Positions 18,428-27,264 of a DNA stretch of 64,000 nucleotides are shown piece after piece. The DNA comes from DAIODI01 sp046349255 (GTDB taxonomy: Bacteria > Pseudomonadota > Alphaproteobacteria > Rhizobiales > Aestuariivirgaceae). The stretch lies in NCBI GenBank assembly GCA_046349255.1, contig JAXMCR010000004.1:124001-188000 (forward strand), read 5' to 3'. The position numbers and the translations under genes were made by a program. Position 1 is the first letter of the stretch, and the number at the start of each line of letters is the position of its first letter. The notes under the pieces were generated by a model. The model saw only the letters and a program-made list of their open reading frames with translations, was not told where the DNA came from and did not search any database.

Positions 18428-19858
18428 ATGCTGACGAAACGCGATTTCCTGATCTCGACGGGCGCCCTTGCTGCAGCGCTCTCCTCGAGCACGCCGCTGC
18501 TGGCACAGTCGACGAGCCGTCCGGGCTTCTTCAAGGCGAAAGACATCGCGGAGGCGGGCTACATCTACGGCCTGCCGATCGTCATGAACTACGGTGTCAT
18601 GTATTCGTTCTGCGTCGACAAGGATTCCTCGCAGTACAAGGGGCCGTTCAACGAGGTGCACAATTCCGCGCAGGTGTTCACCTACAAGGACACCGCGGTC
18701 GTCACGCCGAACAGCGACACGCCCTACTCGATGCTGTGGCTGGACCTGCGTGCCGAACCGATTGTCATCTCGGTGCCGGCGATGAACCCCAAGCGGTACT
18801 ATTCGGTCCAGCTCTGCGACGGCAACACCTACAACTACGGCTACATCGGTTCGCGGGCCACCGGCAACGATCCGGGTGACTATCTCGTGGTCGGCCCCGG
18901 ATGGTCCGGCGAGGCGCCGAAGGGCATCAAGCAGGTGTTCCAGTCCTCGACCGAGTTCGCCTTGACGATCTTCCGCACGCAGCTCTTCGACCCGAAGGAC
19001 ATCGACAACGTGCGCGCGATCCAGACGGGCTACAGGGGGCAGCCGCTGTCGCAGTACCTCGGCGTCGCCGCGCCGCCGGCGCCGGCGCCGGTCACGTTCC
19101 CGACCTTCTCGGCGGAACTCGCCAAGGAGAACTTCTTCGAGTTCCTCGACTTCGCACTGCAGTTCGCGCCCGCCCAGCCGAACGAGCTGTGGATCCGCGA
19201 GCAGCTCGCCCGCATCGGCGTCGGGCCGGGCGCGACGTTTAGATTTCGCGACCTCTCGCTCGAGGACAAGGCGGAAGTGCTGCTCGGTCTCGCCGAAGGC
19301 AAGCGCAAGGTCGACGAGAACGTCAAGGCGATGGGCGCCGGCATCAACGGCTGGCGTGTGGCGTCGGCGTTCGGCGACTCGGCCTTCTTCCACGGCGACT
19401 GGATGCTGCGCGCCACCGCGGCGCAGATGGGCATCTACGGCAACAGCGCGGTCGAGGCGATGTATCCGGCCACCCGTTCGGACGTCGACGGGAAGCCGCT
19501 CGACGGGGCGAACAAGTACACGCTGACATTCCCGGCCGACGGGCTGCCGCCCGTCAACGCGTTCTGGTCGGTGACGATGTACGACGGCAAATCGCAGCTT
19601 CTGATCCAGAACCCGATCGACCGCTACCTGATCAATTCGCCGATGCTGCCGAACCTGAAGCGCAATGCCGACGGCTCGGTCACGCTCTACATCCAGAACG
19701 CCTCGCCTGGTCCCGACAAGGAATCGAACTGGCTGCCGTCGCCGGCCGGCTCGATGTACATCGTGATGCGGCTCTACTGGCCGAAGGAAACGCCGCCCTC
19801 GATCCTGCCCCCCGGCAAGGGCACGTGGCAGCCGCCGGGCATCGTCAAGGCGAGCTGA
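18428..19858 (+). CDS. Exported DUF1254/DUF1214 protein
   Basis: A 476-residue periplasmic protein. The N-terminus (MLTKRDFLISTGALAAALSS) is a signal peptide, DUF1254 covers about residues 40-170 (TPNSDTPYSMLWLDL, KRYYSVQLCDGNTYNYGYIGSR), and DUF1214 lies near the C-terminus (NAFWSVTMYDGKSQLLIQNPIDRYLI). Such two-domain proteins are common in proteobacteria but have no proven biochemical role. GGAGAAT before the ATG supports this start rather than an upstream Arg-rich reading from 18224. Confidence 0.85.
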   Translation: MLTKRDFLISTGALAAALSSSTPLLAQSTSRPGFFKAKDIAEAGYIYGLPIVMNYGVMYSFCVDKDSSQYKGPFNEVHNSAQVFTYKDTAVVTPNSDTPYSMLWLDLRAEPIVISVPAMNPKRYYSVQLCDGNTYNYGYIGSRATGNDPGDYLVVGPGWSGEAPKGIKQVFQSSTEFALTIFRTQLFDPKDIDNVRAIQTGYRGQPLSQYLGVAAPPAPAPVTFPTFSAELAKENFFEFLDFALQFAPAQPNELWIREQLARIGVGPGATFRFRDLSLEDKAEVLLGLAEGKRKVDENVKAMGAGINGWRVASAFGDSAFFHGDWMLRATAAQMGIYGNSAVEAMYPATRSDVDGKPLDGANKYTLTFPADGLPPVNAFWSVTMYDGKSQLLIQNPIDRYLINSPMLPNLKRNADGSVTLYIQNASPGPDKESNWLPSPAGSMYIVMRLYWPKETPPSILPPGKGTWQPPGIVKAS

Positions 19859-19872
19859 CAGCGCGATACGAT

Positions 19873-19902
19873 CTTCCCGCGCGCAGGCTGGCGGGCGGGA
19901 AG
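19873..19902 (+). terminator. Terminator-like hairpin
   Basis: CTTCCCGC with GCGGGAAG (19873-19880 with 19895-19902), 14 bases past the DUF1254 gene stop. No T-tract follows, so this is only a possible terminator. Confidence 0.4.
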
Positions 19903-19922
19903 ACCTGTGGCATCATGGCCGC

Positions 19923-21704
19923 ATGGAATCGCACCATGACGGCTATCGCGACATCCTCGTTCTGCTGGCGGCCGCGGGTCTCGTGGTGCCGCTGTTCCAC
20001 CGGCTCAGGATCAACCCCGTCCTCGGCTATCTGATCGCCGGGGCCCTCGTCGGGCCGGACGGGCTAGGCCGGCTTGCCGATACGGTTCCCGCGCTATCCT
20101 ACGTGACCGTGTCGAGCCCGCAGGCGGTCGCACTGTTCGGCGAGCTCGGCGTTGCGCTCCTCCTGTTCATGATCGGCATCGAGGTGTCGCTGCAGCGCCT
20201 CGTGACGATGCGACGGCTGGTGTTCGGCCTCGGCGGCGCGCAGGTGGTCGTCACAGCAGCCGCACTCGCAGGCGGAGCGGTGCTCCTGGGGCTGGCGCCC
20301 ACGGCTGCGCTGATCGTCGGCCTTGCGCTCGCGCTGTCGTCGACGGCGATCGTCGTCGAACTCCTGTCGCGCCAGAAGCGGATGCACGGCGCGGGCGGCA
20401 GGGCGACCTTCGCCGTGCTCCTGTTCCAGGACCTCGCGGTGATCCCGGCACTGCTCCTGATCTCGATCCTCTCGCGGGGCGGCGGCGATCTCGCAAGCGG
20501 CTTCGGGCTGGCACTTGCGCAATCCATGATCGCGGGCCTGCTGATCGTCGTCGTCGGGCGGTTCGGGCTGCGGCCGCTCCTCAGGCTCGCGGCCAAGGCG
20601 GGTGGGGCGGACGTGTTTCTTGCCGCCAGCCTCTTTGCCATCGTCGCCGTCGCGATCGCGGCGCAGGCCGCCGGCCTGTCGATGACGTTCGGCGCGTTCG
20701 TCGCCGGCCTCCTCATCGCCGAGACGGAGTTCCGCCGCGAGGTCGAGACGATCATCGAGCCGTTCAAGGGTCTTTTCCTCGGCCTGTTCTTCATCGCCAT
20801 CGGCATGGCGATCGACCTCGATGCGATTGCGGCGCACCCCTTCGTCATCGTCTCGGTCGCGCTGGCCGTGATCGCTGCAAAGGCTGCGATCATGGCGGGT
20901 CTGGGCGGGGCCTTCCGGCTGCCCGGTGGCGCGATCGTCGAGACCTCGCTCCTGCTTGCACCCTGCGGCGAGTTTGGCTTCGTGATCATGGCGGCAGCGG
21001 TGCCGGCGGCCCTGATCGGAGCGGCCGAAGCGGCGATCGCCGTGGCCGTCATCGCGGCGACGATGATCGCGCTGCCGGTGCTGAGCGCCCTGTCGGTCAT
21101 TGCCGCGCCGCGCGCCGAACGGCTGAAGCCTGCAGCCGGCATGGCGGAGCCGCCGCCGGCAGACCCGGCTGCGCGCGTCATCGTGTGCGGGTACGGGCGC
21201 GTCGGCCAGCTTATCGGCTCGATCCTCGACGAGCACAAGATCCCGTTCATCGCCGTCGATGCCGACGTCGATGTCGTGGCGCGGGCGCGCCGGGAAGGGC
21301 GGCCGGTTTATTTCGGCGACGCGTCGCGCGGCGACTTCCTGCAGAACTGCGGCATCGGTTCCGCGCGAGCGCTCGTCGTCACGATGGACTCGGCTGCGAA
21401 GGTACAGCGCGTGGTCGAGATCGCGCGGCCGTTGCGCGCCGACGTGCCCATTGTCGCGCGCGCCCACGATGATCGGCAGGCCCTGTCGCTCTATGGCCTC
21501 GGCGTGACGGCGGCCGTGCCGGAGACGATCGAGGCGAGCCTGCAGCTCGGCGAGGCGCTGCTCGACGAGCTTGGGATACCGATGGGCGTCGCCATCGCCT
21601 CGATCCACGAACGGCGAGACGAATTCCGCCGCAAGCTCGGCTGGATCGACCGCCGTCGCAGAGCAACCTTGGCGAGCGCACGAAAATCAAGCACCGACGT
21701 CTAG
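19923..21704 (+). CDS. Kef-type monovalent cation:proton antiporter (CPA2)
   Basis: A 593-residue inner-membrane protein. The first 395 residues form about 12-13 transmembrane helices of the Na+/H+ exchanger (CPA2) fold (NPVLGYLIAGALVGPDG; LALSSTAIVVELLS; AVLLFQDLAVIPALLL). A cytosolic TrkA-N (RCK) domain with GYGRVGQ follows near residue 420 and could bind NAD(H) or another nucleotide to gate the pore. It fits KefB/KefC/YbaL-type K+ efflux systems. No KefF/KefG-type quinone reductase lies next to it. Confidence 0.9.
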   Translation: MESHHDGYRDILVLLAAAGLVVPLFHRLRINPVLGYLIAGALVGPDGLGRLADTVPALSYVTVSSPQAVALFGELGVALLLFMIGIEVSLQRLVTMRRLVFGLGGAQVVVTAAALAGGAVLLGLAPTAALIVGLALALSSTAIVVELLSRQKRMHGAGGRATFAVLLFQDLAVIPALLLISILSRGGGDLASGFGLALAQSMIAGLLIVVVGRFGLRPLLRLAAKAGGADVFLAASLFAIVAVAIAAQAAGLSMTFGAFVAGLLIAETEFRREVETIIEPFKGLFLGLFFIAIGMAIDLDAIAAHPFVIVSVALAVIAAKAAIMAGLGGAFRLPGGAIVETSLLLAPCGEFGFVIMAAAVPAALIGAAEAAIAVAVIAATMIALPVLSALSVIAAPRAERLKPAAGMAEPPPADPAARVIVCGYGRVGQLIGSILDEHKIPFIAVDADVDVVARARREGRPVYFGDASRGDFLQNCGIGSARALVVTMDSAAKVQRVVEIARPLRADVPIVARAHDDRQALSLYGLGVTAAVPETIEASLQLGEALLDELGIPMGVAIASIHERRDEFRRKLGWIDRRRRATLASARKSSTDV

Positions 21705-21825
21705 ATGTTCTGTCGGCGAGTTGTATTGCGGAACGGCCTGCCGAAGGCTAAGCGACTCCATCATAAAGGCGACGGAACGTCCGCACGCCCCCGGCAGAAC
21801 CGACACAAGGGTCAACGAGCCGCTC

Positions 21826-22788
21826 ATGCACCGCTTCATCCGTACACGTATAATCTCGCTGATCGCCGCGCTGTCGCTGCTTCTTGCCAGCATGCCCGCG
21901 CCGGCGTTCGCACAGGCAGCGCCGCCGCAGATCGACTGGGAGCTGCTGTACCGCGCAGCGCAGCTGGCGAACCTTTCCTACGACGGTACGTCCGCGATCA
22001 TGGGCGAAGCGATGGCGCGCCAGTCGAAGGTGTTCGTCAACACGCCGGGCAACACCGACGTTCAGTACTTCATCGGCTACAACGACAAGAAGAAGGTGCA
22101 GCTGATCGCCGTGCGCGGCACCGACAACGACGCCAACTGGGAGCTCGACAAGGACACCCGCGGCGTGACGGACCCGAAGACGGGCATCATGCTGCACGCC
22201 GGCTTCAAGCGTGCGGCGGACGCGATCTACGCCGACGTGAAGCCGCGCCTGAAGAAGGGATACACCACCTATCTGACCGGCCATTCGCTGGGCGGGGCGG
22301 TGGCGGCGATCCTCGGCATCTACCTCACCGCCGACAAGTGGCCGGTCGCGGGCATCATCACGTTCGGCCAGCCGAAGTTCACGAACCTCGCGGGCGTGCA
22401 GGCCTACGCCAACCTGCCCCTCATCCGCGTGATCAACCAGAGCGACATGGTTCCGCTGCTGCCCGACGAAGCGGCGCAGGGCGGCAGCGAGTTCGCGCAC
22501 CTCGGGGCGGTCGTTATCGTGTTCCCCGGCCCTTACTACGTGTACGGAGCAGCGGACCGAGCGACGAAGTTCTCGTCCGGCTCGTTCGGCCGCTATTTCA
22601 CCCAGGGGTCTGTCCCCGACCATTACCTGAAATGGTACGAGGAGAACCTGAGGTCGAAGCTTTCCGGCGCGGTCCCCGTGAAGTTTGCGGACCGGGAGAA
22701 GTACATCGTCCGCCACGGGCCCAACGACGGCCCGACGAGCGGGCTCAAGGCCTCAGAGAAGCGGCAGAACTTCGGGGGCTCGCGCTAG
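21826..22788 (+). CDS. Exported lipase family (class 3) hydrolase
   Basis: A 320-residue alpha/beta hydrolase with a signal peptide (cleavage near AFA-QA at residue 29). The nucleophile elbow is TGHSLGGAVAA with Ser154, the oxyanion region is LIAVRGTDND near residue 97, and the catalytic Asp and His are probably in NQSDMVPLLP and the VPDHYLKWY segment. This is the Lipase_3 family (PF01764), acting on lipid or ester substrates in the periplasm or outside. The ATG at 21826 is where the signal peptide starts. Its stop overlaps the convergent GFA gene by 4 bases. Confidence 0.85.
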   Translation: MHRFIRTRIISLIAALSLLLASMPAPAFAQAAPPQIDWELLYRAAQLANLSYDGTSAIMGEAMARQSKVFVNTPGNTDVQYFIGYNDKKKVQLIAVRGTDNDANWELDKDTRGVTDPKTGIMLHAGFKRAADAIYADVKPRLKKGYTTYLTGHSLGGAVAAILGIYLTADKWPVAGIITFGQPKFTNLAGVQAYANLPLIRVINQSDMVPLLPDEAAQGGSEFAHLGAVVIVFPGPYYVYGAADRATKFSSGSFGRYFTQGSVPDHYLKWYEENLRSKLSGAVPVKFADREKYIVRHGPNDGPTSGLKASEKRQNFGGSR

Positions 22789-23177
22789 TCCTCTGCTGCT
22801 TCAACGTGCCACCAGCGCGGCCGGCCGCCCTTGTAGGAGTGGCCGGTCGGCCTGAGGTCACGGCGGTTTGGAGTGTCGAAGGCACCCACGAGCAGCGCCA
22901 CGGTCGGCTGGTCGTCGATCGCGCCAAGGCTCGAGCCGCACTTCGGGCAAAAAGCGCGGCTCGACCAGTCCGACGACCGGTAGGTCGCGGGCGCCCCGCC
23001 GGGCCCCGTCCACGCGATGGCGGCCTTCGGGAACTCTACCCAGGCGGCCGTGAGCGCACCCGTGTGGCGCTGGCACATGCGACACGAACAGGTGTGCGGC
23101 TTGAGGGGCTGGCCCTTCGCCTCGAAGCGGATCTCCCCGCAAAGGCAGCCGCCTGCCCAACGTTTCTCCACAGCCAT
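22785..23177 (-). CDS. GFA-family (CENP-V/GFA) zinc protein
   Basis: A 130-residue protein of the glutathione-dependent formaldehyde-activating enzyme fold. It shows all expected zinc cysteines: GGCLCGE at 10-14, CSCRMC at 30-35 and FCPKCGSSL near 76. Despite the family name, most members have no proven activity with formaldehyde. It is transcribed divergently from the cupin at 23291. Confidence 0.85.
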   Translation of the reverse strand: MAVEKRWAGGCLCGEIRFEAKGQPLKPHTCSCRMCQRHTGALTAAWVEFPKAAIAWTGPGGAPATYRSSDWSSRAFCPKCGSSLGAIDDQPTVALLVGAFDTPNRRDLRPTGHSYKGGRPRWWHVEAAED

Positions 23178-23290
23178 GGTCGCCCCCTGTCAATGACCCT
23201 GTCGCAGGGCACGGATACGCCGCCGCTGCCAAGACTTCCAATCGCGATCGTGTTAGCCGTGACGGGCCTTCAAACGGGGAGAGACCAGCG

Positions 23291-23761
23291 ATGAGCAAGA
23301 CCGGCGCGTTCTCGCCAGCCGACGTTCCCGAGACGAACTACACGCAGTTGCCGGAGCCGTTGCGCCAGCAGCAGCTCAAGCGCTTCAACCGCCGGCTTGG
23401 CGACCACGCGGGCCTGAAGAATTTCGGCGTGGTGCTGACCCGGATCGTCCCGGGCGGCCAGTCGTCGTTCCGCCATGCGCATTCGCACCAGGACGAGTTC
23501 GTGTACGTGCTGGAAGGTTCCCCGACCCTCGAGGCGAACGGCGGCGAACAGCAGATGAAGCCGGGCGAGTGCGTCGGATTTCCTGCCGGTACCGGCGATG
23601 CGCACCGCTTCCTCAACCGGACCGACAAGGACGTTCTGCTGCTGGTCGTCGGTGACCGCACGGCAGGCGACACGGCGAGCTACCCGGACGTCGATCTGCA
23701 CGGCGTGATGGGGCCGGACGGGCGGTACCGCTTCCTGCACAAGGATGGCACGCCCTACTGA
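23291..23761 (+). CDS. Cupin-domain protein
   Basis: A 156-residue bicupin-motif protein: motif 1 HAHSHQDEFVYVLEG at about 58-72 with the metal-binding His, His, Glu set, and motif 2 PGECVGFPAGTGDAHRFLN. The C-terminus reads GRYRFLHKDGTPY. Similar proteins are annotated as cupins of unknown substrate, sometimes as possible sugar isomerases. GGGGAGA upstream supports the ATG. Confidence 0.82.
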   Translation: MSKTGAFSPADVPETNYTQLPEPLRQQQLKRFNRRLGDHAGLKNFGVVLTRIVPGGQSSFRHAHSHQDEFVYVLEGSPTLEANGGEQQMKPGECVGFPAGTGDAHRFLNRTDKDVLLLVVGDRTAGDTASYPDVDLHGVMGPDGRYRFLHKDGTPY

Positions 23762-23769
23762 ACGGTCGC

Positions 23770-24750
23770 CTACTGCTCGTCGCGCTGCAGGGCGCGAAGC
23801 CGGCTGGCGATCGCCGCGATGCTTTCGGGCTTCGCCATGGGCCGCAGTTGTCGCGTTCCCTTCGGCTTCTGCACCCGGGAAGCGGCCGGCTCCGGGTCGG
23901 CTGGGACCGTGGTGTCGGGCGGCGCGGCCGCGAACGGGTCGACTGCGACCAGTTCTTCCTCGATCGCCGAAACCTCGCGCCGGGCATCGGCCAGCGTCGC
24001 CTCGATCGCATCATCGGTCCGGCGCATAGGAGCGATTGCCTCGGGTTCAGCATCCTTCAGCGCCGCGATCTCGCGCCGCTCGATCTTCAACGCCTCGCGC
24101 TGGAGTTCGATCTGCCGCGAAAGCTCTGCGAGTTCCTCGATTCGCATGCGCAGCCGCTCGCCCGCTGGTGCCGCCTGAGGCTCCAGCGTCTCGACCGGTT
24201 CATGCGGTAGCTTCACACCGGTGCGGAGTTCGGCGATCACGCGGTCGCGCTCGGCGATGTCGCGGGCAAAGCGGTTGGCCGAGTCGCGCAGCGCCGCGAT
24301 CTCCTCGTCGCGGGCGGCGATCTCCTGCCGGAGCGCGACAATCGCCTGCTCCCGGTCGAGAAGATCCTGCTCGAGCGGCTCGATTGTCTGGCGCAACTGT
24401 GCCGCGACGAGTTCCGGTTCGTGGTGCGGCGGCCGCGCCCGCTGACGTTCGATCTCGTCGGAGAGGACGTCGATGCGCTCGCGGTCGCGCGTGGTGCGGG
24501 CGATGAGCTCAGCGTTGCGGGTGGCCAACGCGTCGGCGCGGCGTTCCAGGCGCACGGCCGTCATCGCGTTTTCGGCGCGCAGGCGATGGATTTCGGTCTT
24601 GAGGTCGGCGTGCGTGGACGGCGCCTGCCGCAGCGACCGCAGGCGGCCGAGGCGCAGGGCGTAGAGCCACAGCGCGCGCGTCACGAAGAGGGCGATGAGG
24701 GCCGCGACCGCGAACCCCAGCCCGAACAGCATCAGCGTTTCAAGTTGCAT
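23770..24750 (-). CDS. Membrane-anchored coiled-coil protein
   Basis: A 326-residue protein with one N-terminal transmembrane helix (about 8-30), then a long coiled coil (about 40-245) dense in Glu, Arg, Ala and Leu heptads. An acidic Pro-rich stretch follows, and the tail is basic (RVQKPKGTRQLRPMAKPESIAAIASRLRALQRDEQ). No enzymatic motif is visible. The shape suggests a scaffold or envelope-organising protein. It is probably cytoplasmic beyond the helix, judging from the Arg-rich residues after it. Confidence 0.65.
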   Translation of the reverse strand: MQLETLMLFGLGFAVAALIALFVTRALWLYALRLGRLRSLRQAPSTHADLKTEIHRLRAENAMTAVRLERRADALATRNAELIARTTRDRERIDVLSDEIERQRARPPHHEPELVAAQLRQTIEPLEQDLLDREQAIVALRQEIAARDEEIAALRDSANRFARDIAERDRVIAELRTGVKLPHEPVETLEPQAAPAGERLRMRIEELAELSRQIELQREALKIERREIAALKDAEPEAIAPMRRTDDAIEATLADARREVSAIEEELVAVDPFAAAPPDTTVPADPEPAASRVQKPKGTRQLRPMAKPESIAAIASRLRALQRDEQ

Positions 24751-24785
24751 TCTCGCCTGCCCGTTCGAACCGCACCGACATCCGC

Positions 24786-24803
24786 CCGCGAAGCGCTTCG
24801 CGG
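24786..24803. repeat. 18-bp perfect palindrome
   Basis: CCGCGAAGC followed by its exact reverse complement, in the 5' region of the coiled-coil gene. It could be an operator or a transcribed hairpin without loop; the role is unknown. Confidence 0.5.
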
Positions 24804-24833
24804 ACTATACCCCGGTGGGCGGGAGGTCGCGCA

Positions 24834-24858
24834 AGGGTCCGGGTCGTTCCCGGACCCT
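24834..24858 (-). terminator. Terminator-like hairpin after eipA
   Basis: AGGGTCCGGG with CCCGGACCCT (24834-24843 with 24849-24858), a perfect 10-bp stem with a 5-base loop just past the eipA stop. Only TTG follows on the minus strand, so it may need Rho. Confidence 0.55.
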
Positions 24859-24871
24859 CAACCCAGACGCG

Positions 24872-25498
24872 TCAGAAGGGGTTCCAGGTCGGCATCTCGG
24901 TATACTTCAGGTAGCCGAGGTTCGCACCGAGCCGGGCGCCCACCCCGGTACGAATGGGGGCGAGCTGGAGGCGCTGGTTCGTCTGCCAGTTCACGCCCAG
25001 GCCGCCGATGAGGTAGGCCGATCCGTCGACGCCGATGAAGCGGTCGTAGATCTGGCCGAGGTCGTCGATGTTGTAGACCAGGACGAGCACGCGCGAGCCG
25101 TTGCCGCCCCAGTCGAAGCCGATCGACGGACCCTGCCAGTAGACCTTCTTCTGGCCGCCGTTCTTCATGTAAAGCGTGCCCTCGCCGTAGCGGAGGCCTC
25201 CGATGAAGGCGCCGGCAGCTTCCTCGCCGATGATGTATCCGGTCGGACGGCCGGCCTGGGCGAACACCGATTCGACGGCCTGGGCGACGCCCTTCGTCGT
25301 ATTGCCGAAGAAGGTCTGGCCGGCCCCGATGATCTCCTCCGGCGAATAGGTTTGCGCCTTCGTCGCGGTCGGGGTCGTGGGCGATGAATAGGTTGGCTGG
25401 GTGATGTTGCTGTTCGGCTGCGTCTCGGCCGAGGCAAGTCCGGTCATGGCTGCCGTGAGCGCGAGCGCGGTGATGGCGGCACGATATGTCGGGCGCAT
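24872..25498 (-). CDS. eipA: EipA-like envelope integrity protein (DUF1134)
   Basis: A 208-residue periplasmic protein: signal peptide (cleavage near ASA-ET), a Thr/Pro-rich linker, then the DUF1134 domain with VGEAAGAF-type (GEEAAGAFIGGLRYGEGTLY), SIGFDWGGNGSRVLVLVYN and a C-terminal GANLGYLKYTEMPTWNPF. In Brucella the DUF1134 protein EipA is a small beta-barrel-like periplasmic protein required for envelope integrity and linked to CtrA regulation. The start at 25498 follows GGGAGA. Its closeness to ctrA (about 2 kb) is suggestive but not proof of a link. Confidence 0.85.
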   Translation of the reverse strand: MRPTYRAAITALALTAAMTGLASAETQPNSNITQPTYSSPTTPTATKAQTYSPEEIIGAGQTFFGNTTKGVAQAVESVFAQAGRPTGYIIGEEAAGAFIGGLRYGEGTLYMKNGGQKKVYWQGPSIGFDWGGNGSRVLVLVYNIDDLGQIYDRFIGVDGSAYLIGGLGVNWQTNQRLQLAPIRTGVGARLGANLGYLKYTEMPTWNPF

Positions 25499-25629
25499 GT
25501 GCGAAGGTCTCCCACCTCTCGCTTTCGGCGAACGTCCCCTTCGCCGCAAGCATGGCAATGATCCGCGTCCGCTTCGGCAGCATTGGGGCAGGCCAGCGGA
25601 CAATTGACGAAACCTTGCAGCAGCTTGGC

Positions 25630-26439
25630 TTATTTTTGGTTAAGAGCCTGTCCCGAAGCGATGAACGCCGGGTTGGCGTAGGCGTGGTCGCGTTTGCCAT
25701 AGGAAAGGCGCCCGCCCTCGGCGCGGTTCACCTCGCCGCCGGCCGCGGCAAGCACCGCGTGACCAGCCGCCGTGTCCCATTCCATGGTCCGTCCGAAACG
25801 CGGGTAGAGGTCGGCCTCGCCCGCAGCGACGAGGCAGAACTTCAGCGACGAGCCGGCCGACACGATCTCGCAGTCCCCGAGGCGGTCGAGCCAGTTGCGC
25901 GTGTGGTCGTCGAGGTGCGAACGGCTCGCCACCACGCGCGGCCGCGCGGGCCGCTCGCACACGCTGAGGGCGCGCCAGGTTGCGGCTTCGACCTTGCCAT
26001 CCTTTACGCGTGCTTCTCCCGCGCCCTTGCCCTTCTCGCCCCAGAACAGGCGCCCGATGGCCGGAGCATAGACAACGCCCGCGACCGGCTCGCCGCCGTC
26101 GATCAGCGCGATGTTGACGGTGAACTCGCCGTTGCGGCTGATGAACTCCTTCGTCCCGTCGAGCGGATCCACGAGGAAGAAGCGTCGTGCATCCTTCGGT
26201 TCATCGCCCGCGGCCATGCCTTCCTCGGCGACGACGGGCACGCCGGGGAACGCCGCGTGCAGCCGCGCGACGATCACGGCTTCCGCAGCATGGTCGGCTG
26301 CGGTCACAGGTGATTCGTCCGCCTTGCGGGTGACCTCGATGGCGCCGGCATAGACCGTGAGTATTGCCTCGCCGGCTTCGAGCGCGATCGTAACGAGCGT
26401 TTCGGCGGTGGGGGAAGGCTGACCGGTTGTCTCGCTCAT
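25630..26439 (-). CDS. cysQ: 3'(2'),5'-bisphosphate nucleotidase
   Basis: Hydrolyses PAP to AMP, removing an inhibitor made during sulfate assimilation. The 269-residue inositol-monophosphatase-fold enzyme has VTAADHAAE, the metal site AEEG, the signature DPLDGTKEFI near residue 91 and the closing EWDTAAGHAVLAAAGG. The ATG at 26439 follows GAGAGAC; the reading frame stays open further upstream across the divergent chpT gene, but that is a coincidence of high GC. Confidence 0.92.
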   Translation of the reverse strand: MSETTGQPSPTAETLVTIALEAGEAILTVYAGAIEVTRKADESPVTAADHAAEAVIVARLHAAFPGVPVVAEEGMAAGDEPKDARRFFLVDPLDGTKEFISRNGEFTVNIALIDGGEPVAGVVYAPAIGRLFWGEKGKGAGEARVKDGKVEAATWRALSVCERPARPRVVASRSHLDDHTRNWLDRLGDCEIVSAGSSLKFCLVAAGEADLYPRFGRTMEWDTAAGHAVLAAAGGEVNRAEGGRLSYGKRDHAYANPAFIASGQALNQK

Positions 26440-26568
26440 CGAAGGTCTCTCGCTGTTTCTCGCCGTCGATGCGTAAAGTAGTTTATGGCCTCGCTCAACA
26501 GCGGCCTCTGATTCGAGGCACTGCAGCGTTGTTTCGACCCAGCACCATCCGAGGGACTTGCTCCAGCG

Positions 26569-27225
26569 ATGACCGTAAAGCTCTCCGATCTCGACCTCGC
26601 CGCCCTGCTGTGCAGCCGTGTTTGCCACGACGTGATCTCGCCCGTCGGGGCGGTTGCCAACGGGCTCGAGGTGCTCGACGAAGAGGACGACGAGGAAATG
26701 CGCAAGATGGCGCTCGACCTCGTTCGGCGCTCGGCGAAGCAGGCCTCGGCAAAGCTCCAGTTCTGCCGCATCGCCTTCGGGGCCGCAGGGCAGGCGGGCG
26801 CCATGCTCGACCTCGGCGAGGCAGGGGAAATCGCGAAACTGTTCGTGGGTGAGGAGAAAATCAAGCTCGACTGGCAGGCGCCGCGCGGCCCGCGCGACAA
26901 GACCGAGGCGAAGCTTCTCCTCAACATGATGCTGATGGCGATGGCGGCGATCCCGCGAGGCGGTGTCGTCACGATCAAGGCGGACGACACCACGATGTCC
27001 GCCGTTGCCGAAGGGGAGGGGGCGCGCATTCCGGAGAAGACCGCCGCAGCGCTCGCCGGCACCGCCGCCGTCACCGATTTCGATGCGCGCCTCGTGCAGG
27101 TCTATTATGCGATGCGGCTCGCCGAGCAGTCGGGCTCGTTGCTCACCATGGGCTCGGACGGCAATCGCGTCAGCGTCGCTGCCCAAAAGCAAATCGCCGC
27201 CGATGCGGTTGCAGCGACGGCGTAA
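26569..27225 (+). CDS. chpT: Histidine phosphotransferase ChpT
   Basis: Relays phosphate from the hybrid kinase CckA to CtrA (and CpdR) in the alphaproteobacterial cell-cycle phosphorelay. The 218-residue product has a DHp-like helical half with the phosphorylated His20 in SRVCHDVISPVGAV, and a degenerate ATPase-like C-terminal half that does not bind ATP in known members. It faces ctrA tail to tail with only 27 bases between. Confidence 0.93.
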   Translation: MTVKLSDLDLAALLCSRVCHDVISPVGAVANGLEVLDEEDDEEMRKMALDLVRRSAKQASAKLQFCRIAFGAAGQAGAMLDLGEAGEIAKLFVGEEKIKLDWQAPRGPRDKTEAKLLLNMMLMAMAAIPRGGVVTIKADDTTMSAVAEGEGARIPEKTAAALAGTAAVTDFDARLVQVYYAMRLAEQSGSLLTMGSDGNRVSVAAQKQIAADAVAATA

Positions 27226-27231
27226 GCGAGA

Positions 27232-27264
27232 GGCGTGAAGAAGGAAGCCGCCTCAGGCGGCTTC
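27232..27264 (-). terminator. ctrA terminator hairpin with the stop codon as its loop
   Basis: GAAGCCGCC and GGCGGCTTC (27244-27252 with 27256-27264) form a perfect 9-bp stem. Its 3-base loop is the ctrA TGA stop itself. On the minus strand it is followed by CTTCTTC. The hairpin lies between the convergent ctrA and chpT genes. Confidence 0.6.

Noticed and set aside
25630..27192. A 520-codon frame extending cysQ upstream through chpT
   Set aside because: The inositol-monophosphatase fold starts at 26439; upstream codons are the antisense of chpT and show no domain.
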